The notes under the pieces were generated by a model. It had not been told where the DNA came from. It did not search any database and saw nothing but the letters and a program-made list of their open reading frames with translations. A DNA stretch of 64,000 nucleotides from Lycium barbarum. Taxonomy: Eukaryota > Streptophyta > Magnoliopsida > Solanales > Solanaceae. The position numbers and the translations under genes were made by a program. Positions within the stretch are counted from its first letter, which is position 1. Each line of letters starts with the position of its first letter. Shown here in pieces: positions 34,302-45,999 of this stretch. The stretch spans positions 116,297,601-116,361,600 of the forward strand of contig NC_083339.1 of NCBI RefSeq assembly GCF_019175385.1, written 5' to 3'.

Positions 34302-36900
34302 TGTTACATCTCGGAAAATCTTCCGTTGATGCACAAGTGAATAGACTAGTGAAGAGTACGAGTATACGGTACTTCAATAAGTAAGAAACGACATTCGATG
34401 ACCCTAGTTAAGATTTCAAAGGTGTTAGAGATGGGGGAGGAAAGTTGGCCAAGAGAAGGCAGGCATACGATAGGTATCAGAGAGGAATTACGAGTAACGA
34501 GTTAACGAGGACTTAATGATGTCATGGAGAAGAGTGATAACGTCCCTTAGATTGGTATTGAGGTGTTGAACAAGTGCTAAGAAGGTTCCATAAGGATTGA
34601 AGATCAAACGAGTCGACGAAACGAGCTTCGGAATCACTGGGGCGTTATACAGCCAAACATACTGGCCGTATAAATTATACGGTCCGTATGTTGGGACCGT
34701 ATAATCAGCCCAGAATGTCCTACCTTTTTGGACCAAACATACGGCCCGTATAAAATGTACGGACCGTATGTTGGTCCGTATATATGGTTGGGGACAGTTT
34801 TGCTCATTAAATAAGGGATTCAAGATTTATTTTATTTCATTCCTATATCACACCCCTTCTCTCTAAAACATCTCTCTACATTTATTCCACAAGAATTCAA
34901 GGGTTATTAGTGATCAACAACATAAATTAAGTGCATCAAGTGTAAGAAAATCCATTAAAGATCATTCAAGTCAAGAAATCTCATTGGAGATGAACTAGGG
35001 TTTTTGCTCAAATGAAGTATTACCAACCAAGGCTTGTTCCTAAAACATCTAAGGTAAGATTTATGGCATTTCTATGTTGTTTAAGGTATTTGAGAGTTGA
35101 AATACTTGGATTGTAGAAGGGTATAGAAAAATGGGTCATGAATGTGGAATAGTGCCATTTTGAGTAATAATTTGAATTGAGTCATGATTCTTAATGTGTT
35201 GTGATATAAATAGGTTATAAATGACGTTGAGAACATGAGATAGGCAATGTATGTGAATGAACGTAGTCGTGTGTTATGACCATGGATATGGGTGATTGAA
35301 AGCGAATTGAGAAATGTGGATGATATGGATGAATAATGACTATTGTTATAGTATTGTGAATGTATTATTGACGTTTGGGAGTTGATATACGTTATGGAGG
35401 AATGTAGTATAAATAAAGGAGATGCTGTCCGATTTTCTCTAGTTTTAGTCATGTATACTAGCTATCGATTTCTAATGATAGTATGAATTTAATGAAGGTA
35501 GAAACGTGAGCCTCGAGGGAGAACGTGCAAGTGTAGAATAGTTGAATGGAAAGGTATGTAAGGCTAACCCTTCCTTCATAAGGCATGGTTCTTTGGCCAA
35601 ACATCTAAATCTTCTATAAGTCTATGATGTCCTTCAAATGATTCGATCTTCCGAGCTAGTAAGCTCGCGATTCTTGATATGCTACGATTGTACTAAGTTC
35701 CTCATATGATGAGTAAGCCTACAAAGATAGAGGTAATGAATGACGATAATAGTGATAATGGTATTGATAACGACTATAATGGTAATAGTGATGACGATAA
35801 CGATGGCGATGATGATAGTGATGATAATAGTAAAGATGCTTATGAGCTATTATGTATATGTATCTATGTATGACTACTATGGGACCCCGAGCTTATAAGG
35901 CCGGGTAGAATATGTATGTATGTTTATGTAACGCGCGCGCACCACTGCAGTTGGGTACGGACAACACTGAGCCTTGGTAGGGCCAGGTATGTGTAACACT
36001 GAGCCTTGGTTGGCCAGGTATGTACGATCACCGAGCCTAGCTATGGTCGGGTACGTGAAACACCGAACCTTCGCGGTCGGGTATGCTATGTAAATGATAT
36101 GTGTATGACATGAATATGTATATGCTATGGGTAGCTATATGATATAGATATGAGTATGAATACGAATATAATACGATTACGAATAAGAATATGTACATGA
36201 TATGAATGTGAATAAGGATATGTAAATGAGTACGGATATGGATGCGGATGTATGTACACAATCACGCACTCGAAATGAAAAGTTCCTATGTAAGGCAAAT
36301 AAGTGCTTATGACGATCATTCCACTATCTCCCATCTTATGATATTTCTTATGTTGCTTATTATGCTTCTATATTGATATTGATCATGCTTTACCTACTCA
36401 GTACATTCTTCGTACTGACGTCCTTTTGTTTGTGGACGCTGCGTCATGCCCGCAGGTGCACAGGGAGACAGACTCGATCCATAGCTACATTCTCCGGGAC
36501 TACATAGCAGAACTCCACTTCCTTCGGAGCTATAGCTTTTGGGTACTTATTCTTTTGTGTACATAATTATGGGCATAGCGGGGTCCTGTCCCGCCTATAT
36601 GTTATAACATACTCTCCTTAGAGGCTCGTAGACATGTGTATATGGTTAGATATGTTTGGCCTTGTCGGCCTATATTTTGATTTCATTTTGTTAGCCTCGT
36701 CGTCTTATGTACATTAATATGGGCATAGATGTCAATGATGATATAAAGGTATTGTTGTCCAATGAGACTAGTATGTTTGATAAATAGAAATGTATGCTTA
36801 AATATGTGGCTCACCTAGATGTAAGTGTAAATGTACGCTAAGGGGCGCCCGGGTGGGCTAGCACCGGCTGCTCGTCGCGGCCCCTAGTCGGGTCATGAAA
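34302..36900 (+). repeat. Solo LTR (family shared with 54,337-57,004), plus orientation
   Basis: It starts TGTTACATCTCGGAAAATC and ends CCCCTAGTCGGGTCATGAAA (terminal CA changed to AA). CTAAC occurs at 34,297-34,301 and 36,901-36,905. It is the reverse complement of the solo LTR at 54,337-57,004 over its whole length (similar ends, shared ACGGNCCGT cluster). Bases 35,740-35,835 hold a GAT/GATAAT-rich run. No gene is supported. Confidence 0.85.
34640..34795. repeat. Two hairpin cassettes of ACGGNCCGT in the solo LTR
   Basis: The cassette CAAACATAC..CCGTATAA..TACGGNCCGTATGTTGG occurs at about 34,653-34,700 and 34,735-34,782. Each can fold as an imperfect stem of about 19 base pairs (CATACGG pairs with CCGTATG). 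The same cluster, inverted, lies at 56,505-56,670. Confidence 0.68.
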
Positions 36901-36905
36901 CTAAC

Positions 36906-37185
36906 TCACCTCTTCTAACGCAGCTAGATCTAATCCCGAAATATGACCTACTTTTCGCACGTAGATACTGATTGATATCGTCTAGATACCAATTGGGCTC
37001 AGCGAGATACCAATTTGTTCGAAGTAGCACGATTTGAAAGAAAGAAAGGAAAAGAAAGGAAATTTTCCTAGATGCCCTATAGCCTTCCGTGGACGGGTAC
37101 AGACGTCTACGTCCCATTCCACGAGACTCTACTAGACATTGCTCTTGTACCTAGTGGACCGGTAACCTAGGCTCTGATACCAACT
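36906..37185 (-). other. Element B leader with primer binding site
   Basis: The minus-strand leader resembles the leaders of A (42,099-42,311) and D (57,438-57,649), including GTCTCG-like and AGTAGCACGA segments. The primer site TGGTATCAGAGC is at 37,171-37,182, three bases from the LTR, and fits the tRNA-iMet 3' end. Two extra TTGGTATCT copies occur in the leader (about 36,985 and 37,005). Confidence 0.72.
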
Positions 37186-40100
37186 TGTCACGACCTAATT
37201 TGGGACCGTGCGGGCACCTACCTTTCCCACCTCGACAGGCAAACCCTCTCATTTATTATATTTACATCAATAAACAACAATTCATTTAACTGACAAATAA
37301 TTAGGAATAACAATGGAACTTCATAATATATTCATTAACTCAAATCTTTACATGATTATAGACTCGGTACAAATTCTCATGACCTGGTTTAGACTAGTAC
37401 AAGAGCGACTAATGATTTCAGAATTACCACTACACTCTAAGACTCAACCTCCGTCCAGAATGAAGTGGGGGAGAGGCCTTCCAGATAGGCACCGCACATT
37501 TCCGCTTCATATCAAATCAAATACCTGAAACAATCTACGCCCAAAAAGGGTGTAGCAAGTGTAATATCAGTACAAGACACACGTACTGAGTAAGTATCAT
37601 AGGCCGACAATGGTTAGTAACACATATCAGTAAAGAATTAACAGACAAACATGATAACAACTCTACCAATTCATACATCTATCTACCGCACAATATACAA
37701 CAATACCATTTTTATCATTAATTTCAGTACAATACTCACCAATCAGACTCATAACAATCTCGCCACTTCCATACCATTTAATCATTCGTTTTAACCTAGT
37801 GGTCAACTCATCACTAGGACACCCATTACTCTACAGCACATAAAGACTGAACGCACAGATAAGATTCTGGAAAATCTATAGCTACTTTATCAAGTACAAT
37901 AATGAATCCAGGCCCAACTACCCATCATTACCTAAGTAAGGCAACTAACCTGAATATGTCAAGTTTGAGTATTTCCGAATCAATCCAACCATCACAATCC
38001 AATCATCAACATCTCAATCAAGTCATAATGCAATGCAGTGCAATAATGGTATGAATGCAATGCCATGCCATGCAAATGAGGTGTACAGATATACTCCGGA
38101 CGGAAATATCGACGTCTCGGTAGCACAACCCAGCATGACTCACGAAATCTAAGAGCCACCCGTCCCGAATCTTTGCCCAACAGACAGACAGGACCCTGGA
38201 TCTTTGCCCACGAGGGGAGTCTCACCAGCACCACCCTGGGGGACCCGCGGAGTCTATGTATTAACAATGATTTCGGGATATCATCAGAATCGGCCATGCA
38301 AAATGATGCCGGAATAGATCATTAGACATCGGCCATCTCACAGTCACTCAGGTAAAAGAATTTGTCAAATATCAGATTCACATAATCAACAATTCCGAAA
38401 TTGAACCTCGGACATTGGCCTTCTTATAATCATTCAAGTAAAAAAGTTTATCAATTATCAGTTTCATACAATCAACGATTCTAATTGATCTTCGGACATC
38501 GGCCTTTTCACAATCACTTAAGTAAAGAGTTTATCAAAATATCAATTTCGCTCATTCAACGATACTGGATCATCACCGGGTATCGGTCATGCATCATGAA
38601 TATGAGAGAAAGCGTGCAATGCATATATAAATCGATCGAGTTTAATAACACAAGTACCACAATGGGGTACGCCGACAATATATCCAAGTACAAATACTAA
38701 CAACGGATATGTCAATTCTATCCAAGTGAAGACGACAAAACAGAATTTGATATCTACCAACTACACATGGCATCAAGCCAGCATAATAGAACAATCAAGC
38801 ACACATAAAGGGATGGCTAGTCCCGACACACATATCAAATCAGTCAGTTGATACACACCATACCACTTCCTTACCTCAGCTTATTAGTTCAGAACAAGAA
38901 TCTCACCCACACTCGAAGTTATCTGTCTCATCTGATTTAGAACCAAATCGCAACCGTGGGTGCATTTTATCCTCTCGTTTAACGGTTAGATTCACCACAA
39001 ATAACATAACTCAATTAATCACGTATAATAGGAAGTTTTCATCATTAGACACAAGACAGGTTCTGTCCGCTACTCCCAAGTCACATACATCCACCGATAA
39101 TTAAGGAAAACCACATCAATACCTAAGGAATCTACAGGCCACAAGCCTGAACAAACAAGTCACACAATAATACCAACCTAGAATTTCATCCCAAATCTCC
39201 GATCTCCTACACATGCATTCTCTGTTCCTTCTATCTCGACGATACGGGAAACTAACCGGAGTCTACCAAGGGGAAACCATAATCTACCTCATGGCCGACC
39301 GGGTGCCACGAACATCCATTGATTCTTTCAATGGATCGCCACATCGTAATCCACATGAAATAGTTTGGAGACAACCATATTACCTAAGATTAATGCTTTC
39401 TACTTGAATCCTTCATAAGAGATTTGGATTAATAGAGAGGTTTGGGGGTCTTAACCCACCTCTAGTTTTCTTCTATACCAAAGCTAAGAGATTTTCCCAT
39501 TTTCAATCTTATATTTGGGAAGAACCCATTCTAAAAGATCCATACAAGAAACTATTTTCAAAGGAAAATGAGTGTAGAGATCTATGTTATTAGTTCATTT
39601 TTGGTGAAGAACATTGGAGGTGGCTTAGACAGAATTTTAGGGGAAAATGTTGCTACCTCATCACTCTTCCAACTCTAGATTACTTGAAATACCCACTGGA
39701 TGATTCTCTAGGTGAATATGTTTAGGAGTAATTTCTTAGGTGGAAGGAGGGTTAGAGGGTGTTAGAAGGATTTATTAGGACTAAAAATCTCATTTCTTTA
39801 CTTTCCCACCGAACTGGGCGACTGGGATTTAGGGTTTTGGAAAAATGGGATAATTTTCGAAATGATCCCTTAAATAGGCAAATTCACTGTGTGATACCGC
39901 CCTAGCGGTAAGTTTACCACTACAGCGATACCGCTAGGGCGGCTAATATGCCGTTATGGCAGCAGCGCGGTCATATGCGCTTACCGCTAAGGAGGTTAGT
40001 ACACCGCTACAGCGTCACCGTTGTAGCGTCAATACAACCGCTATGGCGATCAAGTTCGGTCTGTTCGCCCACGTTTCTATTCCTTACGCGATGCCTATAA

Positions 40101-40216
40101 CGATCTTGGTTTGGCTTGAAAGGTCTCTATGATATGACTAGGTGGAGACACTATTAAGGGGCCATAGTCGTTGTCTTCCTTCGAAATTAACTGTAACGAC
40201 GAAACGGATCGTTACA
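37186..40216 (-). repeat. 5' LTR of element B
   Basis: It starts TGTCACGACCTAATTTGGG and ends CGGATCGTTACA, 3031 bp. CGCAT follows at 40,217-40,221. It holds CTCAAGTAAAAGAGT repeats (38,340-38,560) and GCGGT-type palindromes (39,895-40,045). ORFs within are shadows. Confidence 0.88.
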
Positions 40217-40764
40217 CGCATGATAAGGAGAAAGCCAGGACATACCCAATATAATATCAAAGTCCACCATATCAAGAATCATCAAATCTACCTAATGTCG
40301 TACCTCTATAAAAGTAACTAAACAAGACCGGTAGACTCGATCAACAACCACAGAATCTCCGACCAGAGTAGACACAAGAACAGGTATATTTATGCTATAC
40401 AACAACAACAACAACAACAGCCCAGTGAAATCCCACATCTATGCTATCACAAGGTCAAATACCAACTAATGGCATGAAATGCAGATACGTACAAATAAGT
40501 GGATCTAGAATCAAATAACACAGATGCTGCTCTATGACGGACATAAATGGTACTTGAGATCACAGCATCTGAGACCTTTGCCTCTAGCCTACTAGGAAAG
40601 GAGTAACAATGGGCTTTACCACGCCCAGTATGAGATCCCCCCTCTCTCACTCTGAGTACCACCTTTAGCTGGCTTGGACCCACCTCTAGAACCATGGGGA
40701 GTACCGCGGGCTGACTAAGCACCACCTCTCTGAGAAGTCCCAGCTCGACCACCAGATGATACAA
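40217..40764 (-). pseudogene. Element A protease, N-terminal piece
   Basis: The minus strand encodes VISSTIYVRHRAASVLFD followed by SRSTYLYVSAF, where the catalytic Asp-Ser/Thr-Gly is altered to Asp-Ser-Arg. The continuation across element B is at 25,207-25,352. Sequence shared with element D at 52,916-53,220 confirms the joint. A CAACAA microsatellite at 40,399-40,420 interrupts the frame. Confidence 0.75.
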
Positions 40765-42098
40765 GAGCCTCTAGGTCGGAGACATCTCCTGGAAATATGC
40801 CCAACCTCTTCACAAGAGTAACAGGTAAGAGGAGTCGAGTGCTGAAACACGGAAGGTGAAGACCCGGATGAAGCAGCCCTGTCCACTGATCTGGAGAACG
40901 AACTCTGAGGAGCTCTCTGCTTTGGTGGCTCACTAGAGAAAGTCGGTAACGCTGAATGCACGGAACGACCAGAATAGGGCTGAGGTGGCCTAAAAAACTG
41001 ACTGTCGCCCCTCGAACTAGAACCCCCAAAACTACCAGTCTGACATGGCCTTTTGTCACCACCACCAAAAGCATGGGCCTTAGCTTCCTCAACCATAGAA
41101 GTATGCTTAATAATGGACTGGAAAGAAGCCCCCATAGATTCCATCTGAAGACAAAGAATCTGTAGAGAGCCCACTAGTCCTCCAACAAAGACCCAGATCC
41201 TATTGGCCTCGGTAAGGATCAACAGAGTAGAATAACGGGCCAAATAGAGAAAACAGGTCACATAGGACTCCAAGGACATACCCTTCTACTCAAGGTGTAA
41301 AAACTGCTCCCTACGCGCCTCTCTCAAAGTCCGGGGCACATACTTCTCAAGGAAGGCCCGGTAGAACTGAGTCCAAGTCAAAAGAGGAGAACCCTCAGGT
41401 CTGCATGCCACGATATACCTCCACCATGTCTTCGTGTTGCCGCGAAACTGGTAGGACACATAATCAACGCCGTGGGTCTCCACTATCCCTATACGGTGCA
41501 GTAACTCATGCATATCAAGAATAAACTCATAAACATCCTCAGACGAAGTACCAGAGAACCTCGGTGGCTCTAACTTCCTGAATCTTCCCACCAGGTCCTG
41601 ATCAACAGCAATCATAACAGCGCCCTCCATGGGCCTAATATCCTTACCAGGGGCGGGTATCGCATCAATGCGAGGAGCCATAGCTGCGGCAGGATGTGCT
41701 GCCCGTGTAGGCCCTTGCTTAGGGGTCTGCGCCCCACCCCTAGTCTGTGAACCCCCTCCGGGAGTAGTAACACTAGCAGCTGCCTGTCGGGCATCAAGGT
41801 AAAGTAGAATCCTGGCCATAGTGGCATGCATGGCCTGGTCAGATGTAACTTAAGGCTGTGTTCGTGCTGGGGCCACGCCATCCTCTGCGGCCTGGTCTCT
41901 ACCCGGCTGATACTCGAGCTCGGGAGATGGAGACCTCTCTGGTCGCTGGCCCGCCGTAGGAGCTCTGCCCCTAGATAGGGCAGCCCCACGGCCTCTCGCC
42001 CTACCGCGTCTTCTGGCTGTAGCGCGCCCTCGGGTGCCAACCGTAGCTGCGGGCTCTGGTACCTGACCTCAGGCCATAGTAGCTCGAATCCTCACCAT
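40765..42098 (-). pseudogene. Element A gag, broken
   Basis: The start is the ATG at 42,098 (rc of CAT 42,096-42,098), preceded by the leader. The N-terminus is Arg/Pro/Ala-rich. The core has FRKLEPPRFSGTSSEDVYEF, then FLEKYVPRTLREARREQF, a stop, and the rest in frame 40,686-41,279, which includes the zinc knuckle CYSCEEVGHISRRC at about 40,790-40,830. Several stops and frame changes are present. Confidence 0.78.
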
Positions 42099-42311
42099 CT
42101 GTGAGAGAAGAGATAAGATTCAGATATCAATTTGATCTTTCTAGATACCAATTTGAATAAAGTAGCACGACAGAAAGAAAGAAATTGAGATTTCCTAAAT
42201 GTCCTATAGCCTCCCGCAGTTAAGTTCGGAGCTCATCGTACCGATCCGTGAGACTCTACTAGACACGCTTTGGTATTAAAGACCGGTTACCCTAGGGCTT
42301 TGATACTAACT
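42099..42311 (-). other. Element A leader and decayed primer site
   Basis: Primer site region GCTTTGATACTA on plus at 42,297-42,308 differs at two bases from the rc of TGGTATCAGAGC. Extra TTGGTATC-like copies lie at about 42,127 and 42,143. No gene. Confidence 0.68.
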
Positions 42312-44740
42312 TGTCACGACCCAATTTCACAAAGTCGCGCGGGCACCTACCTATCCCACCTCGGTAGGCGAACCCTGAATTCAACATTCACAAACCCAGT
42401 ATATATATAGCGGAAGAAAATAAAGCAACGAAGCCTGTCATTTGGATATATAATAAATGCGGAAGTAATCATAAACCACCTAGTATCTGGTCTGGTCATG
42501 CAAGAGCACTAACTAAATACTACAGATCTGATTATATCCGATCCAATCCAACATCACAATCTAATCAAGCATCTCAATCAAATCATAATGCGATGCAATG
42601 CCATAATGGTACGAATGCAATGCAATGCTATGCAAATAAGGTGTACACATGTACTCCGGACGGAAATATCGATGTATCGGTAGCTCAACCCAGCGTGACT
42701 CAGTAAGTCTAAGTGCCACAAGTCTCGGATCTTTGCCCAATAGAGAGACGGGACCTTGAACATCGGCCACATGCGAGATCTAAGTGCCACATGCAGGAAT
42801 AGATCATCGGACATCGGCCATCTCACAATCACTCAAGTAAAAGAGTCTGTCAAATATCAGTTTTGTACAATCAACGATTTTGGAATTGAACCTCGGACAT
42901 CGGCCTTCTCACAATCACTCCAGTAAAAGAGTTTGTCAAATATAATTTCACACAATCAACGACACTGGATCATCACCGAGTATCGGCCATGCATCATGAA
43001 TGAGTGAGAATGTATGCAATGCGGGTATCAACATCAACAATCAAGTTCAATATCACAAGTTCCAACAATGGGTTTGCCAACAATGTATCATATCACAATA
43101 CCAGCAGTGGGTAGGCCAACAATATATCAATATCACAATACCAATAGTGGGTATGCCAACAATATATCAATATCACAATACCAATAGTGGGTATGCCAAC
43201 AATATATCCAAATCAAGATGAATAACATGATCTAATATCTATCAAAACCTCATGGCTTCAAGCCAATACAATAGAACAGTCAAGCACAACACAATGGGGT
43301 GGCTAGTCCCAGCATACAACAAGGCCCAACCTAAGGCAATATCCAACCCAACTTCATACCCGAAGGTTCATATGTTGTCTCCGACAATATAACAAAATAT
43401 GTGCTTCCCTATACGAAGTCCTACTAAGGGTTAGCCATAACCTACCTGGATGGTCGAACTGTAACACCAACAACTCAATCATTTGCCTTGCCTTTTCGCT
43501 GAACCCCAAAACCAAAATAGTCTAAGCATAATCGAATTCTATATTAGAAATCATGAAGAATGATACTAATATTGCCATAATTCAAATCAGATAAATTCTA
43601 ACCCTAGAAATTGGGGAAATGGGCCCACAAGGGCAAAACGGGAAATTCGGAAGTAAAATACCAAATTAAGTACTAGGTGATCATAACCCAACCACTAATT
43701 ATTGATTTAACTCAAGGATTAGCCTAATTTCTTATTTCAAGCAAAACTCCCAAATTGGGTATAAACCCTAAGTCTTTGATTCCAAAATTCAACGCTAAAA
43801 CTGGAAAATATATGATTAATAAGCTTAGATTATTCAATATCTAACATAAACATCACCAATTTATCATTAATAAGCCTAGGGACAATGTTCTTCCAAAACC
43901 ATATTTCAACTCCCATCACCATGGGTTTATTAAGGAAAGGGGGGAATCTATCATGATTATGGTTAAAGGAAGAGTGAAGAAATAAGCAAGATTTACCTCC
44001 GAGATTCTCCTCCAAATATCCTTAAGAACAACTCCCTCAAGCTCAAATATCAAAATGGGACATAATGAGGGTCTAAGGGCTTTTAACACTTTATTAATGT
44101 TACTAACTACCGATCACCTGCCTTAGTGGTACTGGGACCACCCCAGCGGCGCCGCCCCAGCGGTCAAGCCTAAAACACTTGGACCGCTTCAGCGGCAGAG
44201 TTACCACCCCAGCGATACCGTTGCCGCGGTGTTGGTGCCGCCAAAGTGGGTACAAGACACCAGAAAACTTTCCAAGTTTCACAATTCGATCCGATTTTCT
44301 GACTAGTTTCCGAGGCCATCTGCTCACATACTATATACATAGACACACATAAAAACGTGCTACGAATGCGCCCATGGCCTCAAAATTCCCAACCGAGGTC
44401 TCGTTGACCGATTCAACGCCCGATGCCTTAATTTCCATTTCTCAACCCAAGTCCCGAAATGCATCCAAGCGTATTGGAAAGCAAACCAAATACACACCCA
44501 AGTACAAAATACGACCAACCGAACCTCTCGAAATCAACGGAATTCCAAAAAGGGTCCGTTTACCCTACAGTCAACTTCGGGTCAAACGTTTTTCACTTTA
44601 TTTCTCAAAAGTTGCCTGAATCCGATCCAGACACCTCAGAAAGCGAGTCAACGGTCCCCTCGGGTCAAATGTGAGCTAATCAATGCTCGGGAATGGGCAA
44701 AAATACCGAAAAGACTATAACGACCAAACAGGTCGTTACA
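42312..44740 (-). repeat. 5' LTR of element A
   Basis: It starts TGTCACGACCCAATTTCAC and ends AACAGGTCGTTACA; it matches 19,687-22,180 throughout. Four tandem copies of a 40 bp unit (CAACAATATATCAATATCAC... at 43,060-43,205) compare with about three in the other LTR. The palindrome cluster is at 44,110-44,235. Confidence 0.88.
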
Positions 44741-45977
44741 ACCAGGGAGACTATTATATGTTCCCTTTTTATAATGAATTTCAAAATCAAATGGGGATAA
44801 TAATGCCTTCCATCTTGCAAACATCTGTTTAGAAACATCATGCTTACAATCTTTATTAAACATAAATTTAGCTGTTTGGCAATCAGTTTTTATTAAAAAC
44901 TTTTGATTATACATGTCACCTTGAAATTTAAGAACACAATTTACTATAGCAAGAATTTCTTTAGCCACAGTCGCATAATTTTTCTAGCTGTTATTCCATT
45001 TACCATAATAAAATTGTATCAAGTATTCCTGTTTATCATCTGGAGAATATTGTTTTAAAATTCCTCCATACCCAATATCATAGGCATCTATTTCAATAAT
45101 ATTTTGCCAACTAGGATTGGCTAGTGTAAGACAAGGAAGATTATTAACCTTTTCCTTAATTTTACGAATTGCTTGGGTATGACCATCAGTCCATGGTTTT
45201 GGAATCTTTTTTAATCTATCATATAAAATAGATGTATCTTTTGCCAAATCTTTATAAAATGGTGAAATATGATTTAAGCTTCCAAGAAATCTTTGAAGCT
45301 GAGTTTTATCAGTTATAATATCAGGAAATTTAGAAGCAAATTCTATACTTCTATTAATGGGAATAATACTTCCCTTTTCAATGTTATGACCCAAAAATCT
45401 GACTTTTATTTGAAAAACAGACATTTTTAGTTTAGATATAACTAGACCGTTTTGAATAATAATTTTCTTGAATATATCAAGATGTTTAAAATGCATTTCT
45501 ATAGTATTTGAAAATACTAAAATATCATCTATATAAACAATGATAAAATTGCTATAAGGCATACAAATATCATTCATAATTTTTTGAAATTCTGAAGGGG
45601 CATTTTTTTAATCCAAATGGCATAACATTCCATTCGAATTGTCCAATAGGGACATTAAAAGCAGTCTTATATTTATCTGCTTCAGCAATTTGAATTTGCC
45701 AGTATCCTGATTTTGAATCAAATTTAGAAAATATAATAGCATTATGGAGACGATCTAATAAATCCTTTTTATTAGGAATCAGATATCGAATCCATTTCAA
45801 AACCTTATTAAGAGGTTTATAATTAATAACTAATCTAGGAACTCCACGTTCCTGTTCAACATATTTATTAACATAAAAAGTTATGCATGACCATGGAGAT
45901 TTTGAAGATCTTATGAGACCCTTTTGTAAAAGAAAAGCAATCTCATTTTTACATAATTCCAAATATTCAAAATTCAT
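44741..45977 (-). pseudogene. EPRV reverse transcriptase and RNase H
   Basis: RT starts in 45,570-45,977 (KGLIRSSKSPWSCITFYVNK, MPFGLKK) and continues in 44,984-45,577 with the catalytic YIDDILVFSN and FLGHNIEKGSI. The two frames are separated by a slip in a run of seven A (45,603-45,609 on plus). RNase H has Asp residues in EIDAYDIG, and a TAG at about 44,981 separates the domain from the continuing frame 44,741-44,968 (EILAIVN, TDCQTAKF). The domain then runs into element A and resumes at 19,686. Confidence 0.82.
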
Positions 45978-45999
45978 TTAACATGGTCTTGATTTTGTA

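Larger units (their letters stand above)
25358..40216 (-). mobile_element. Element B: LTR-flanked element without gag or pol, nested in element A
   Basis: LTRs at 25,358-30,821 (interrupted by a solo LTR) and 37,186-40,216 are in minus orientation, with a tRNA-iMet primer site at 37,171-37,182 and a CGCAT duplication on both sides. The LTR start is mutated (TTTCACG for TGTCACG). The internal region, after removing one solo LTR, is about 3.7 kb. It has no gag or pol domains; its only large ORF is on the opposite strand. It therefore appears to be a non-autonomous relative of element A. Confidence 0.84.
19687..44740 (-). mobile_element. Element A: Tekay/Del-like chromodomain Ty3/gypsy retrotransposon, with element B nested
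   Basis: It has LTRs at 19,687-22,180 and 42,312-44,740, and gag, protease, RT, RNase H, integrase and chromodomain on the minus strand. The flanking 5-bp duplications are ATCAG (19,682-19,686) and ACCAG (44,741-44,745), one mismatch. It is inserted in the RNase H of the EPRV. Without the 14.9 kb of element B the element is about 10.2 kb. All domains are broken by stops or frameshifts. Confidence 0.88.

Noticed and set aside
36037..36334. Two overlapping minus ORFs rich in His, Ile and Tyr
   Set aside because: Low-complexity ATATGAATATG-type sequence in a solo LTR; no family resemblance.
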